From NCBI GenBank assembly GCA_002338445.1, contig DDII01000010.1, positions 1-16,481 of the forward strand: DNA of 16,481 nt. The letters run 5' to 3'. The translations under genes were made by a program, and so were the position numbers. Positions 6,979-14,738 of the stretch are shown piece by piece; within the stretch, counting starts at the first letter, position 1, and each line of letters begins with the position of its first letter. The notes beneath the pieces were generated by a model. It worked only from the letters and a program-made list of their open reading frames with translations. It was not told the DNA's origin and ran no database searches. The DNA comes from Cellvibrionales bacterium UBA1854 (GTDB lineage Bacteria > Pseudomonadota > Gammaproteobacteria > Pseudomonadales > Porticoccaceae).

Positions 6979-7027
6979 TTATTGCCACTATTGCAATAAA
7001 TAATTGAATTGGTTAGATTTTTTTATC

Positions 7028-7043
7028 TGGCATATATATTGCT
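7028..7043 (+). promoter_or_regulatory. Sigma-54 (-24/-12) promoter of fleR
   Basis: TGGCATATATATTGCT fits the sigma-54 consensus TGGCACG-N4-TTGCW. The invariant GG (7029-7030) and GC (7041-7042) are exactly 10 bases apart, and TTGCT at -12 is complete. Transcription would start near 7054, giving a leader of about 45 bases before the fleR GTG. By analogy with FlrA control of flrBC in Vibrio, FleQ is the likely activator. Since fleR to fliJ are tightly packed with no other clear promoter, this may drive the whole run. Confidence 0.82.
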
Positions 7044-7097
7044 TTACTTTATATGAAGCGGCAATTTTTTTAAAACAAGCAGAGAGAAGGTACCAAA

Positions 7098-8582
7098 GTG
7101 GCAAATACCAATAGCATCCCGATGTTGTGGATCGACCCAGTGGAAAAGCTCAACGATCAAGTCCGTCAAGCCTTTTTAGATAAGGGATTCGACCTGCGGA
7201 TAGGCGATTCGTTGGATATAGAGGACGATGCGTTTACTTCAGCTGAAATCGTAGTAGTAAGGCTTTCTAAGTGCGCCACTGCTTTAAAAGAGCTTCAGAT
7301 GAAGCTGGTCTCATTAGGGTCACCAGCCCAGGTCATCACCCGAGTTGCTCGAGATCTATTTGAACTCGGTATCGAAGCTGTGCGTCAGGGAGCGCTGACT
7401 GCAGTTCCGTCTGAACAACTTGCTCCCGCCGAATGGCGTCATATAGTCGATACCAACGTTTCTGAGCCGAAGACTGACACTAGCGCCTACGTATTTGCCG
7501 ATCCGGTAAGCCGAAATTTGTTGGCTTTGGCTGAACGCGTTGCAAGAGTGGATGTGACAGTGCTGTTAACGGGCCCTACTGGAGCTGGAAAAGAAGTGCT
7601 ATCACGAATCTTACATGACGCTTCGCCGCGATTTGATCGACCTTTTGTCGCATTTAATTGTGCTGCAATGCCAGAGAATCTTATTGAGGACATGTTGTTT
7701 GGTCATGAGAAGGGTTCTTTTACCGGCGCCAACAAAATACAACAAGGTCTGTTTGAACAAGCTCAAGGTGGGACCATCTTTTTGGATGAGATTGGAGAAA
7801 TGTCCTACGGCATGCAGGCGAAACTTTTAAGAATTCTTCAAGAACGGTCTGTGGTGAGGCTTGGTGGCCAAAAGTCAATTGAGCTTGATATTCGGATAAT
7901 TGCGGCAACAAACAGAAACTTGAAACAAGCTATTGCAGAGCATCGATTTCGCGAAGATTTATATTTTAGACTCAGTGCGTTCAAGTTGTCATTGCCCCCA
8001 CTAAGTGAGAGGCCGTTGGACATTCTTCCTCTCGCTGAACAGTTCGTGGCGCAACAAAATATGACTGGACACCAAATATCTATCAGTCCAGCAGCACAAC
8101 ATCGACTGGTTTCATATCCTTGGCCTGGAAACGTAAGGGAGCTGCAGAACGTCATGGTTCGTGCCATGGTGCTTTCGAACCAGAGGTCAATCGAGCTGGA
8201 GCATCTTTTATTTGACGACCTACATATTAACGACGAGTTTTCAGAGCCCGCATCGGAATATGTTCCTCAGAGTGACCGTTCACTTAACTGGACACAAGGT
8301 AGTCCAAACCATGGCATTACTCGCCCTAATAAAGTTGCTGGTGTGACGCAACGCGGATCCATTTTGGCAAATGAAAGAGCGATTAAAGGTTCAAATGTCC
8401 GTTCGGTATTAGATCATGCAGTGCAACAGAGCGAGCGTCAGGCTATTACCGAAGCTCTTCAGTCCTCGAGGAGTAGAGACGAGGCTGCGGAAAAGTTGGG
8501 TATAAGTCCACGTACACTTCGTCACAAGCTTCAAAAGCTTCGCGAGCAAGGTATTAACGTCACACGGGCGTATGCTCGATAA
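7098..8582 (+). CDS. fleR: Sigma-54-dependent flagellar regulator FleR/FlrC with a degenerate receiver domain
   Basis: This 494-residue activator has three parts. Residues 8-118 resemble a receiver fold: MLWIDP (9-14) at strand 1, AEIVVVRLS (49-57) at strand 3, AQVIT (77-81) at strand 4, and EAVRQGALTAVP (93-104) near strand 5. The phosphorylated Asp at the end of strand 3 is Arg55, and the strand-5 Lys is also lost. The AAA+ domain follows, with Walker A GPTGAGKE (159-166), a GSFTGA variant of GAFTGA (206-211), Walker B TIFLDEIGE (226-234) and WPGNVRELQ (342-350). A Fis-type helix-turn-helix lies near 445-485. The GTG start has AGAAGG 7 bases upstream. In V. cholerae FlrC, phosphorylated by FlrB, turns on class III genes. 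Here no FlrB/FleS kinase gene lies in the 283-base gap before it. The match to FleR/FlrC rests on context as well as sequence. Confidence 0.87.
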   Translation: MANTNSIPMLWIDPVEKLNDQVRQAFLDKGFDLRIGDSLDIEDDAFTSAEIVVVRLSKCATALKELQMKLVSLGSPAQVITRVARDLFELGIEAVRQGALTAVPSEQLAPAEWRHIVDTNVSEPKTDTSAYVFADPVSRNLLALAERVARVDVTVLLTGPTGAGKEVLSRILHDASPRFDRPFVAFNCAAMPENLIEDMLFGHEKGSFTGANKIQQGLFEQAQGGTIFLDEIGEMSYGMQAKLLRILQERSVVRLGGQKSIELDIRIIAATNRNLKQAIAEHRFREDLYFRLSAFKLSLPPLSERPLDILPLAEQFVAQQNMTGHQISISPAAQHRLVSYPWPGNVRELQNVMVRAMVLSNQRSIELEHLLFDDLHINDEFSEPASEYVPQSDRSLNWTQGSPNHGITRPNKVAGVTQRGSILANERAIKGSNVRSVLDHAVQQSERQAITEALQSSRSRDEAAEKLGISPRTLRHKLQKLREQGINVTRAYAR

Positions 8583-8595
8583 GGATATCTTTTCA

Positions 8596-8952
8596 ATGAA
8601 TCCAACCAACATAGGAAATATTGAGGCAGTTCTCGGCCAGATACGTAATTATCAGGCGGAAATCGAAGCCGGATATAAGCCAAGTTCAAGTTCGGCGAAT
8701 ATTGGACTGGGCACCAGGCCAGACCCTAACCGAATAAGTTTTCCAGAGGCCGTTAAAGGAGCTGTGCAGGCTGTAAATGGAGCTGCAATGAACTCTAAGA
8801 TGCTCAGGTCAGCGTATGAGCACGGAGAAGATGTTCCTCTGACTGATGTGGTTATTGGGATGCAAAAGTCTTCTCTTGCGTTTGAGGCTACCTTACAAAT
8901 TCGAAATAAAGTTCTTAAAGCATATGAAGATATCCTTCATATGCCGGTCTAA
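8596..8952 (+). CDS. fliE: Flagellar MS ring-rod junction protein FliE
   Basis: This 118-residue protein has the conserved FliE C-terminus: VPLTDVVIGMQKSSLAFEA, then QIRNKVLKAYEDILHMPV, ending in the M-x-V signature. The N-terminal 45 residues are variable and Gly/Ser/Pro-rich, as usual. FliE joins the MS ring (FliF) to the proximal rod and is the first rod-type substrate of the export apparatus. I chose the ATG at 8596, which has AAGGA 10 bases upstream. An in-frame ATG at 8572 would overlap fleR by 11 bases and has no ribosome binding site. The 13-base gap after fleR and the absence of a good -24/-12 element ahead of it suggest transcription together with fleR. Confidence 0.92.
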   Translation: MNPTNIGNIEAVLGQIRNYQAEIEAGYKPSSSSANIGLGTRPDPNRISFPEAVKGAVQAVNGAAMNSKMLRSAYEHGEDVPLTDVVIGMQKSSLAFEATLQIRNKVLKAYEDILHMPV

Positions 8953-8974
8953 TATTTTTTAAGCGAGTTGAAAT

Positions 8975-10831
8975 ATGGCGGCTGCAGCAGAACCCGGTAC
9001 TAATTTGGTTGCTGACACACCTGACACAGGGGGCAGTGTAGTAGCGGCTCAGCAGGTGCCACCTAAGGCCAATATGCTCCCGGTAGTATCTACAGATGGT
9101 ATATCTTTACCAAACATTGCCGAAGTATTGGCTCAGCCGGCCGTGCGGAAGGCAATGCCGGCCATTATTACCTTGTTGACAATCGCAATATTCCTAATAG
9201 CGTACTCGGTCACTAGAGAGCCACCAACTAGATCGCTTTACCCAGGTTTATCTGAAGCTGATCGGCAGACTGCATTTGATGCACTTACCAGTGCGGAATT
9301 TTACGTCCGAATTGACGATCAAACTGGAGATTTAATTGTTCGGGATGAACGGTATCACGAAGCGAGAATTTTCCTAGCTTCGCGCGGTCTCCCTCAAGAG
9401 GGAGCAGCTGGTGGAATGGGATCTTTGAGTGAGGATTCGTCGATGACCACGAGCCAATTTATGGAACAGGTTCGTTATGTCTCTGCGATGGAGCAAGAGC
9501 TCGCAAAAAGCGTAGCTCAGATTTCGACGATTCAAGCGGCTAGAGTTCACTTGGCAGCTCCTAAACAAAGCGTATTTGTGCGTAACCGAACGCCAGCTAA
9601 AGCCTCAGTAGTTGTGACTCCGTTTCCGGGCCGGATTATTTCAAACTCCCAAGTCGAAGCCATTATTCACATGGTAGCGTCAAGTGTTCCATATCTTTCC
9701 GCTGATGACGTGGTGGTGGTGGACAAAAGGGGGAAACTTTTGACTGATGCAAAGCGCTTCGCGTCTATGCAGCTAAATTCTTCTCAAATGGAGCACAAAA
9801 ATAGTATTGAAGAGACTTATCGTAGTAGGATAGATGCTCTTCTGTCGTCGGTTGTGGGTGAAGAAAACGTTCGTTCCGAGGTTGATGTCACGATGGACTT
9901 CACAGAGACAGAAGCTACTTACGAAGAGTTTGACAATAATCGCAACGGTCCCAAAGCGCGCTCCGAAATTCTTACTCAAGAAAACAACTCTACCATGGCT
10001 GCCCTTGGAATTCCCGGTTCAATGAATAACACAAATCCTGGTTTAGCGACTGGTGTTGTCGACGGGCAACTTCGAGACGATCCCGTTGGCACGGATGGTT
10101 CTAGTAGCACTCGGCAGACTCGAAACTATGAGCTCGACAGAGCTGTTCGTCATGTCAAAATGCGTGGTGGTATGATAAAAAGAATATCTGTTGCAGTGAT
10201 TATAAACGAGAGAGAGGTCGAAGCGCCTCCCCCGCCCGCTCCAGTGGTAGCGGAGGGGGAAGAGGCTCCTCCTGGTCAAGAAACAGTTACTGAGTCCCCT
10301 GGCACGGTGATTGATCCTTACACAGACGCAGAACTTGAGCGGTTCACTAATTTGGTTAAAGGCGTAGTTGGTTTTGATCAGGCAAGAGGTGATGTCGTAA
10401 CGGTTGTTGCGGCTGCGTTTGAAAAGCCTGTTCCCATGGAAAACTTGGTCAAATGGTATGAGAATGCTCAGGTGATGAGTACTGCCAGAAGTATGGGAGC
10501 TGCATTAACTTTCATTATTCTGCTTTTCGTAGTTGTTCGTCCGGTACTAAAATCGTATCTGCCTCAAGTGGAGACAGTTGAAGAGACCAAGGCCGTTAGG
10601 CGACAAGATGGTGAGTTGACGGAAGAAGAGCTGGCGATGATTCAGGAGGAGGAGCCAGAGTCCCTTGATGATATTAAAGCTAAGCTCAAGCCCAAGAAGT
10701 CGACAATTTCCGCGGATATGTTAGACACAGCAAACAGTTATGATGATAAAGTTGCTCTTGTGCGCTACCTCGTGGCAGAAGATGCCGGTCGAGTGGCTAA
10801 TGTGATTCGTAAAATGATCAAAGTAGGATAA
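8975..10831 (+). CDS. fliF: Flagellar MS-ring protein FliF
   Basis: At 618 residues this is slightly long for FliF (usually 530-600). Transmembrane helix 1 is at about 59-79. The periplasmic ring-building region begins SLYPGLSEADRQTAFDAL and includes the YxARIFLASRGLPQ-like stretch at 127-140 and ELAKSVAQISTIQAARVHLA. Helix 2 is at about 505-523. The C-terminal tail carries the FliG-binding segment (ISADMLDTANSYDDKVALVR then ANVIRKMI). A Pro/Glu-rich stretch near 412-440 (EAPPPPAPVVAEGEEAPP) separates the ring-building region from the second helix, and an acidic run EEELAMIQEEEPES lies near 550. FliF forms the inner-membrane ring that supports the rotor and houses the export gate. It starts 22 bases after fliE, and the next gene, fliG, encodes its direct partner. 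Confidence 0.96.
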   Translation: MAAAAEPGTNLVADTPDTGGSVVAAQQVPPKANMLPVVSTDGISLPNIAEVLAQPAVRKAMPAIITLLTIAIFLIAYSVTREPPTRSLYPGLSEADRQTAFDALTSAEFYVRIDDQTGDLIVRDERYHEARIFLASRGLPQEGAAGGMGSLSEDSSMTTSQFMEQVRYVSAMEQELAKSVAQISTIQAARVHLAAPKQSVFVRNRTPAKASVVVTPFPGRIISNSQVEAIIHMVASSVPYLSADDVVVVDKRGKLLTDAKRFASMQLNSSQMEHKNSIEETYRSRIDALLSSVVGEENVRSEVDVTMDFTETEATYEEFDNNRNGPKARSEILTQENNSTMAALGIPGSMNNTNPGLATGVVDGQLRDDPVGTDGSSSTRQTRNYELDRAVRHVKMRGGMIKRISVAVIINEREVEAPPPPAPVVAEGEEAPPGQETVTESPGTVIDPYTDAELERFTNLVKGVVGFDQARGDVVTVVAAAFEKPVPMENLVKWYENAQVMSTARSMGAALTFIILLFVVVRPVLKSYLPQVETVEETKAVRRQDGELTEEELAMIQEEEPESLDDIKAKLKPKKSTISADMLDTANSYDDKVALVRYLVAEDAGRVANVIRKMIKVG

Positions 10832-10853
10832 CAAATTGCGGGAGATGTAAAAG

Positions 10854-11915
10854 ATGGCTGATGCAGCGGTCGCAGACGATAACGCAGAAGGTGGGATGTC
10901 CCAGAAAGTTAAGGACGAACTTGAAGTCCTGACAAATACTGAACGTGCTGCCGTAATAACACTGCTGTTGGGGGAGCAGCAAGCTGCGGACATAATACGA
11001 TTTCTCAATCCTAGGGAAGTCCAAGCCTTAGGCGCAGCAATGGTAAGCGTTGCTGATCTTTCACAAGAGACCGTTAACTACGTTCTTGACGATTTCGTTG
11101 TCACGATCAAGGCACAAACCAACCTTGGGTTGGGTAACAATGATTATGTTGAAAATGTCTTGAAGCGGGCATTAGGTGATGATAAGGCGGCTACCGTTTT
11201 GGGTAGGATTTTACCTGGAGCTTCGAGTAAGGGGCTGGAGATTCTTCGTTGGATGGACGCACGTTCAATTGGAGAGATGATTCGTGAAGAGCATCCCCAA
11301 GTTGTTGCGATTATCCTATCAGTACTTGAGTTCGATGTAGCGGCGGACGTTCTTGGATTCCTTCCGGCCGAGAATCGTGCAGAGGTCATGCAGCGGGTCG
11401 CTAGCCTGGAGACAGTTCAACCCTCCGCCATGGAAGAGCTTGAGGGGATTATGAAAGAACAATTCAGTACTAGTTCATCTGCAAAATCTTCAAGTATGGG
11501 CGGGGTTCCGACAGCAGCGAAGATTATGAACTTTGTCAAGGTTGATATGGAAAATGCCATAATGGAGGGTGTCAGTAATTTGGATGAAGGATTAGCGTTG
11601 GCCATACAAGATAACATGTTTACCTTCGATAATCTTGCCGCGGTTGATAATCGAGCGATTCAGGTTCTGATGCGTAATATAGAGAATGATCAATTGATGA
11701 CTGCTCTTAAAGGAGCGGATGAGGAAACTAAAGAAAAGTTCCTTGGTAACATGTCTCAGCGAGCTAAGGTTATGTTCCTTGATGACATGGAGGCTAAAGG
11801 GCCTATCCGGATTACCGATGTGGAGATCGCGCAGAAAGATATAATGCGGACTGCTAGAAAGCTGTCTGACTCTGGTGATCTTGTCTTGGCAGGTAGAGGG
11901 GATGACTTTGTCTAG
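10854..11915 (+). CDS. fliG: Flagellar motor switch protein FliG
   Basis: This 353-residue protein is the rotor protein that couples stator ion flow to rotation. The N-terminal domain (about 22-105) binds FliF and begins EVLTNTERAAVITLLLGEQQ. The middle domain holds the EHPQ motif (146-149) used for FliM contact. The C-terminal torque domain has MFTF (255-258), then AIQVLMRNIEN and the segment with conserved charged residues that face the stator, and ends in a GPIRITDVEIAQKDI helix. A Ser-rich hinge (FSTSSSAKSSSMGG, 204-217) links the middle and C-terminal domains. An acidic N-terminal extension of about 20 residues makes it slightly longer than usual (about 330-340). GGGAG lies 9 bases ahead of the ATG. 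It overlaps the start of fliH by 14 bases. Confidence 0.96.
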   Translation: MADAAVADDNAEGGMSQKVKDELEVLTNTERAAVITLLLGEQQAADIIRFLNPREVQALGAAMVSVADLSQETVNYVLDDFVVTIKAQTNLGLGNNDYVENVLKRALGDDKAATVLGRILPGASSKGLEILRWMDARSIGEMIREEHPQVVAIILSVLEFDVAADVLGFLPAENRAEVMQRVASLETVQPSAMEELEGIMKEQFSTSSSAKSSSMGGVPTAAKIMNFVKVDMENAIMEGVSNLDEGLALAIQDNMFTFDNLAAVDNRAIQVLMRNIENDQLMTALKGADEETKEKFLGNMSQRAKVMFLDDMEAKGPIRITDVEIAQKDIMRTARKLSDSGDLVLAGRGDDFV

Positions 11916-12888
11916 AGAGTCATCGGTCAGTTGGAGACTTAATGACCTCCTTACGGCCGATCGAAAAGCAAAGGAGTTTGCCGCAGCCGGTTGGAGCGAT
12001 GCTGGCCAGATTCCTAGTGCTGGTAGCACATTTACACAATGGAGCCCGACGGTAGTTGACGTTGGTGAACTAACGGGCGAAGAACTTCCAGACACTTTGG
12101 AAGAAGTCGATAATGACGATACTTCGCCGGACTTTCATCACGAAACCGAAGAGCTTCCTTCTGAGCCTGATAATCAAAACCCCGAAGAGTGCGATAACTC
12201 CATCAGAGAGGAGGAAGAAGCCGCCGAGTCGTTTGCAGCCGAGGCTCTTAATCAAGCTAAGCGGGAGGCTTACGACGAGGGATACTCGAAGGGCCGTAAT
12301 GTCGCAGAGCAAGAATATAAAAAATCTAAAGAACAATTGGATGCATTGATAACCTCTCTTCGGGCAGCGCAACAGGATATGACGGCATTCTATCAGCCAA
12401 TGAAAAAGCTCTCACTGCACCTTGCACAACAGTTGGTGCGGGGAGAATTGACTCTATCATCGACCGCCATCGAGCGACTTACCAAGGGAGCACTCGATGA
12501 TCTTGAATACCAAGGTGAAGGTCCAATTATAATATACCTACATCCAGCCGATCGTGATCATTTTGGCGATGAGTTTTATGACGATTTTACAAGCTTGGAG
12601 TTGAGAGTCGATCGCTCGTTATCGCAGGGTAGTGTCAAAATATCTGTTGATGATACTGCGATAGAGGATTTGATTGAACAAAGATTGGATAAGTTATCCC
12701 AGCAGGTTTTAGGAATTTCCTTGCCCACGGTCTCAGTGCCTCGAGAAGATACAGAGCAGTTTAAAAATCAAGTTCAAGAGCACATGATTGAGGCTTCTAT
12801 AGAAGATTCTGGAGGATATGTGGATCAAGTCGCTGGTGAGTCGGACATGAGTGATACTGATTCTGTTGATGCAGATCCTCATGTTTGA
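11902..12888 (+). CDS. fliH: Flagellar export ATPase regulator FliH, long and acidic form
   Basis: FliH holds the ATPase FliI as a FliH2-FliI complex and docks it to the export gate and C-ring. The N-terminus has a Trp-containing docking motif (SWRLNDLL, 10-17), like the W-x-x-DDL region of enteric FliH. Residues 55-110 are strongly acidic (EELPDTLEEVDNDD and REEEEAAES). A helical AxxxGxxxGxxxA pattern follows (YDEGYSKGRNVAE, near 124-136). The globular C-terminal domain (about 165-270) includes GPIIIYLHPADRDHF and RLDKLSQQVLGI, and an extra polar tail runs from about 274 to 328. At 328 residues it is longer than most FliH (230-270), because of the acidic region and the tail. I chose ATG 11902, overlapping fliG by 14 bases; an in-frame GTG at 11875 would add only nine residues. 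Confidence 0.88.
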   Translation: MTLSRESSVSWRLNDLLTADRKAKEFAAAGWSDAGQIPSAGSTFTQWSPTVVDVGELTGEELPDTLEEVDNDDTSPDFHHETEELPSEPDNQNPEECDNSIREEEEAAESFAAEALNQAKREAYDEGYSKGRNVAEQEYKKSKEQLDALITSLRAAQQDMTAFYQPMKKLSLHLAQQLVRGELTLSSTAIERLTKGALDDLEYQGEGPIIIYLHPADRDHFGDEFYDDFTSLELRVDRSLSQGSVKISVDDTAIEDLIEQRLDKLSQQVLGISLPTVSVPREDTEQFKNQVQEHMIEASIEDSGGYVDQVAGESDMSDTDSVDADPHV

Positions 12889-14212
12889 ATTTGATTCACA
12901 AGTCGAAGATATAATTTCTGATTGTAGAGTGTCAGAGCGTTTCAGAAGTGGAAAACTAGTTCGTGTGGTGGGGCTGACTCTTGAAGCAAAAGGAATCTTG
13001 GCGCCTTTGGGCGCGCATTGTCAAGTAGAAAATCTTGATTATGGAACACTCGTTGATGCCGAGGTGGTGGGCTTCAACGATGATATTCTTTTTCTTATGC
13101 CTTTTGCTGATCCTGGCGGTCTTGGACCCGGAGCCCGCGTTTGGGTGCGCTCTAATCATTCAAAAGCTGGTCTTGGAGATTGCCTTTTGGGACGCGTTAT
13201 CAATGGTCTTGGGAAACCTCTTGATGGTAAAGGAGCGCTCAAATACAAAGATTATTTGAGCCTGGAGGGACTACCCATTAACCCCATGGAACGTGGCCCA
13301 ATTGATACGGTGCTAGATACAGGTATTAAGGCTTTTAATACGTGCCTGACATTGGGACAAGGGCAAAGATTGGGTTTGGTGGCGGGTTCCGGAGTGGGCA
13401 AGAGCGTTTTATTAGGTATGCTGACCAGAAATACTGTTGCCGATGTTGTTGTGATTGGTCTTATTGGAGAGCGCGGGAGGGAAGTACAAGAATTTATTCA
13501 ACAAACACTCGGTTCTGATGGATTGGCAAAATCAGTTGTTGTGGCCGCTCCTGCCAATATATCGCCGGTACTGCGTTTAAAAGCAACTTACTTGACACAC
13601 TTAATTGCTGAATACTTCCGAGATCAGGGTAAAAATGTTCTTATGTTGTGTGATAGTCTGACGAGGGTCGCGCACGCTCAAAGAGAGATAGGCTTGGCAA
13701 TAGGTGAACCACCAACTGCGAAGGGGTACCCGCCCTCGGTGTTTGCTTTACTGCCTAAATTGATTGAGCGTGCTGGGGTAGGGCGCCACGGTTATGGATC
13801 TATTACGGCCATCTATACGGTGCTTGCAGAGGGTGACGATCGCTCAGATCCGGTAGTTGATATTGCCAGAGCATCGCTGGATGGACAGGTAATGTTGTCT
13901 AGGCAGCTTGCGGATGCTGCACACTACCCAGCCATAGATCTCGCTGGTTCCATATCGCGAGTGATGGCGAGTATAGTGAGTCCCGCGCAGTTGAATTCAG
14001 CAAACCGATTCAGACGGTTGTGGACGCTTTACCAGCAAAATCAGGACTTAATTCAGGTTGGGGCTTACGAGCAGGGTACGAACATCGATTTAGATGAGGC
14101 AATTAAGATTCGTCCCGGCATGGAAGCACTTCTGCAGCAATTAAGTGACGAGTGCGTTTCTCTAACAGACTCACAGACGTTTCTCAATCAGCTAACGGGA
14201 GTTCAGGTCTGA
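12881..14212 (+). CDS. fliI: Flagellum-specific export ATPase FliI
   Basis: This 443-residue protein is a hexameric ATPase related to F1-ATPase beta. It unloads chaperones and energises type III export at the flagellar base. Walker A is AGSGVGKS (168-175), the catalytic glutamate lies in IGERGREV (195-202), and Walker B is VLMLCD (253-258), followed by SLTRVAHAQREIGLAIGEPP and KGYPPSVFALLPKLIERAG. The C-terminal domain ends with the EAL-LQQ helix bundle. The length matches the family. I chose ATG 12881, which overlaps the fliH stop by 8 bases and gives an ordinary FliI N-terminus. The frame also has a GTG at 12851 and an ATG at 12869, but these would add a hydrophobic leader that FliI does not have. 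Translational coupling to fliH is likely, as no ribosome binding site is evident. Confidence 0.96.
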   Translation: MFEFDSQVEDIISDCRVSERFRSGKLVRVVGLTLEAKGILAPLGAHCQVENLDYGTLVDAEVVGFNDDILFLMPFADPGGLGPGARVWVRSNHSKAGLGDCLLGRVINGLGKPLDGKGALKYKDYLSLEGLPINPMERGPIDTVLDTGIKAFNTCLTLGQGQRLGLVAGSGVGKSVLLGMLTRNTVADVVVIGLIGERGREVQEFIQQTLGSDGLAKSVVVAAPANISPVLRLKATYLTHLIAEYFRDQGKNVLMLCDSLTRVAHAQREIGLAIGEPPTAKGYPPSVFALLPKLIERAGVGRHGYGSITAIYTVLAEGDDRSDPVVDIARASLDGQVMLSRQLADAAHYPAIDLAGSISRVMASIVSPAQLNSANRFRRLWTLYQQNQDLIQVGAYEQGTNIDLDEAIKIRPGMEALLQQLSDECVSLTDSQTFLNQLTGVQV

Positions 14213-14652
14213 TGAAATCTGTTTGGACAGTGTTGCTTACGAAGGCCGAGAGAGCGGTTCGTGTGGCTCAGCAAAAACTTGCGGATGCACAACAGAAGAA
14301 GAACCTTGCTTTAGAGCGAAGTGAAAAACTTGACAGTATGTTAACAGAGTACAGTAGTCAGTTAAGAGATGTGCAATTACGTTCTCACCACACAGGTGAG
14401 GTCGGCAACTATCAGCAGTTTATATTCCAACTTCAGGCAATGAAAGTTCGCTCTAAGCAAGAAATGAATGTACTCGACGAAGTATGTGTTAAGGCAAGAA
14501 AAATTATGCTGACGCGAGAGCATGAGAGACTAAAAATTGAGCTGTTAGCTCAACGAGAGCGAGAAAAATTTGAGGGTGAGGAATTGGCTTTCGAGAACAG
14601 CGAAATTGAAAGCGGGGCATTGCAACAGTTTAACTTGAAAGCAAGAGGTTGA
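14212..14652 (+). CDS. fliJ: Flagellar export chaperone-escort protein FliJ
   Basis: A 146-residue protein of two long antiparallel coiled-coil helices, rich in Lys, Glu, Gln and Arg (AERAVRVAQQKLADAQQKKN and EHERLKIELLAQREREKFEG). This matches FliJ in length (about 147) and composition. FliJ sits in the centre of the FliI hexamer, like the gamma subunit of F1-ATPase, and recycles empty export chaperones. The ATG at 14212 overlaps the fliI stop by one base (TGATG) and has GGGAG 10 bases upstream. It is the last gene of the fliE-J run; the next gene has its own promoter. Sequence conservation in FliJ is low, so the call rests on size, coiled-coil form and its place directly after fliI. Confidence 0.9.
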   Translation: MKSVWTVLLTKAERAVRVAQQKLADAQQKKNLALERSEKLDSMLTEYSSQLRDVQLRSHHTGEVGNYQQFIFQLQAMKVRSKQEMNVLDEVCVKARKIMLTREHERLKIELLAQREREKFEGEELAFENSEIESGALQQFNLKARG

Positions 14653-14677
14653 GATTTAATTTGAGACTATTTTCCAT

Positions 14678-14693
14678 TGGCACGTGTTTTGCT
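14678..14693 (+). promoter_or_regulatory. Sigma-54 (-24/-12) promoter of fliK, consensus match
   Basis: TGGCACGTGTTTTGCT matches TGGCACG-N4-TTGCW at every defined position, with GG (14679-14680) and GC (14691-14692) 10 bases apart. Transcription would begin near 14704, about 35 bases before the fliK ATG. In Vibrio the fliK operon is an FlrC-dependent class III unit, so FleR is the likely activator. The site lies in the 86-base gap after fliJ. Confidence 0.92.
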
Positions 14694-14738
14694 AACTTTA
14701 AAGGCAAATTGGAATAACTTTAAAAGAATGGAGTGTTA

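Noticed and set aside
8352..8370. Possible -24/-12 promoter inside fleR ahead of fliE (TTGGCAAATGAAAGAGCG)
   Set aside because: The GG and GC are 11 bases apart instead of 10 and the -12 half lacks TTGC.
8572..8598. Earlier fliE start at 8572
   Set aside because: It lacks a ribosome binding site and would overlap fleR; the ATG at 8596 has AAGGA at a usable distance.
11592..12095. Minus-strand open frame of 167 codons across fliG/fliH
   Set aside because: It is the antisense shadow of two well-supported flagellar genes, shows no family signature and has no context of its own.
14152..14211. Longer fliJ starting 60 bases upstream inside fliI
   Set aside because: The added residues do not look like FliJ, and the ATG at 14212 has GGGAG and the usual stop-start overlap.
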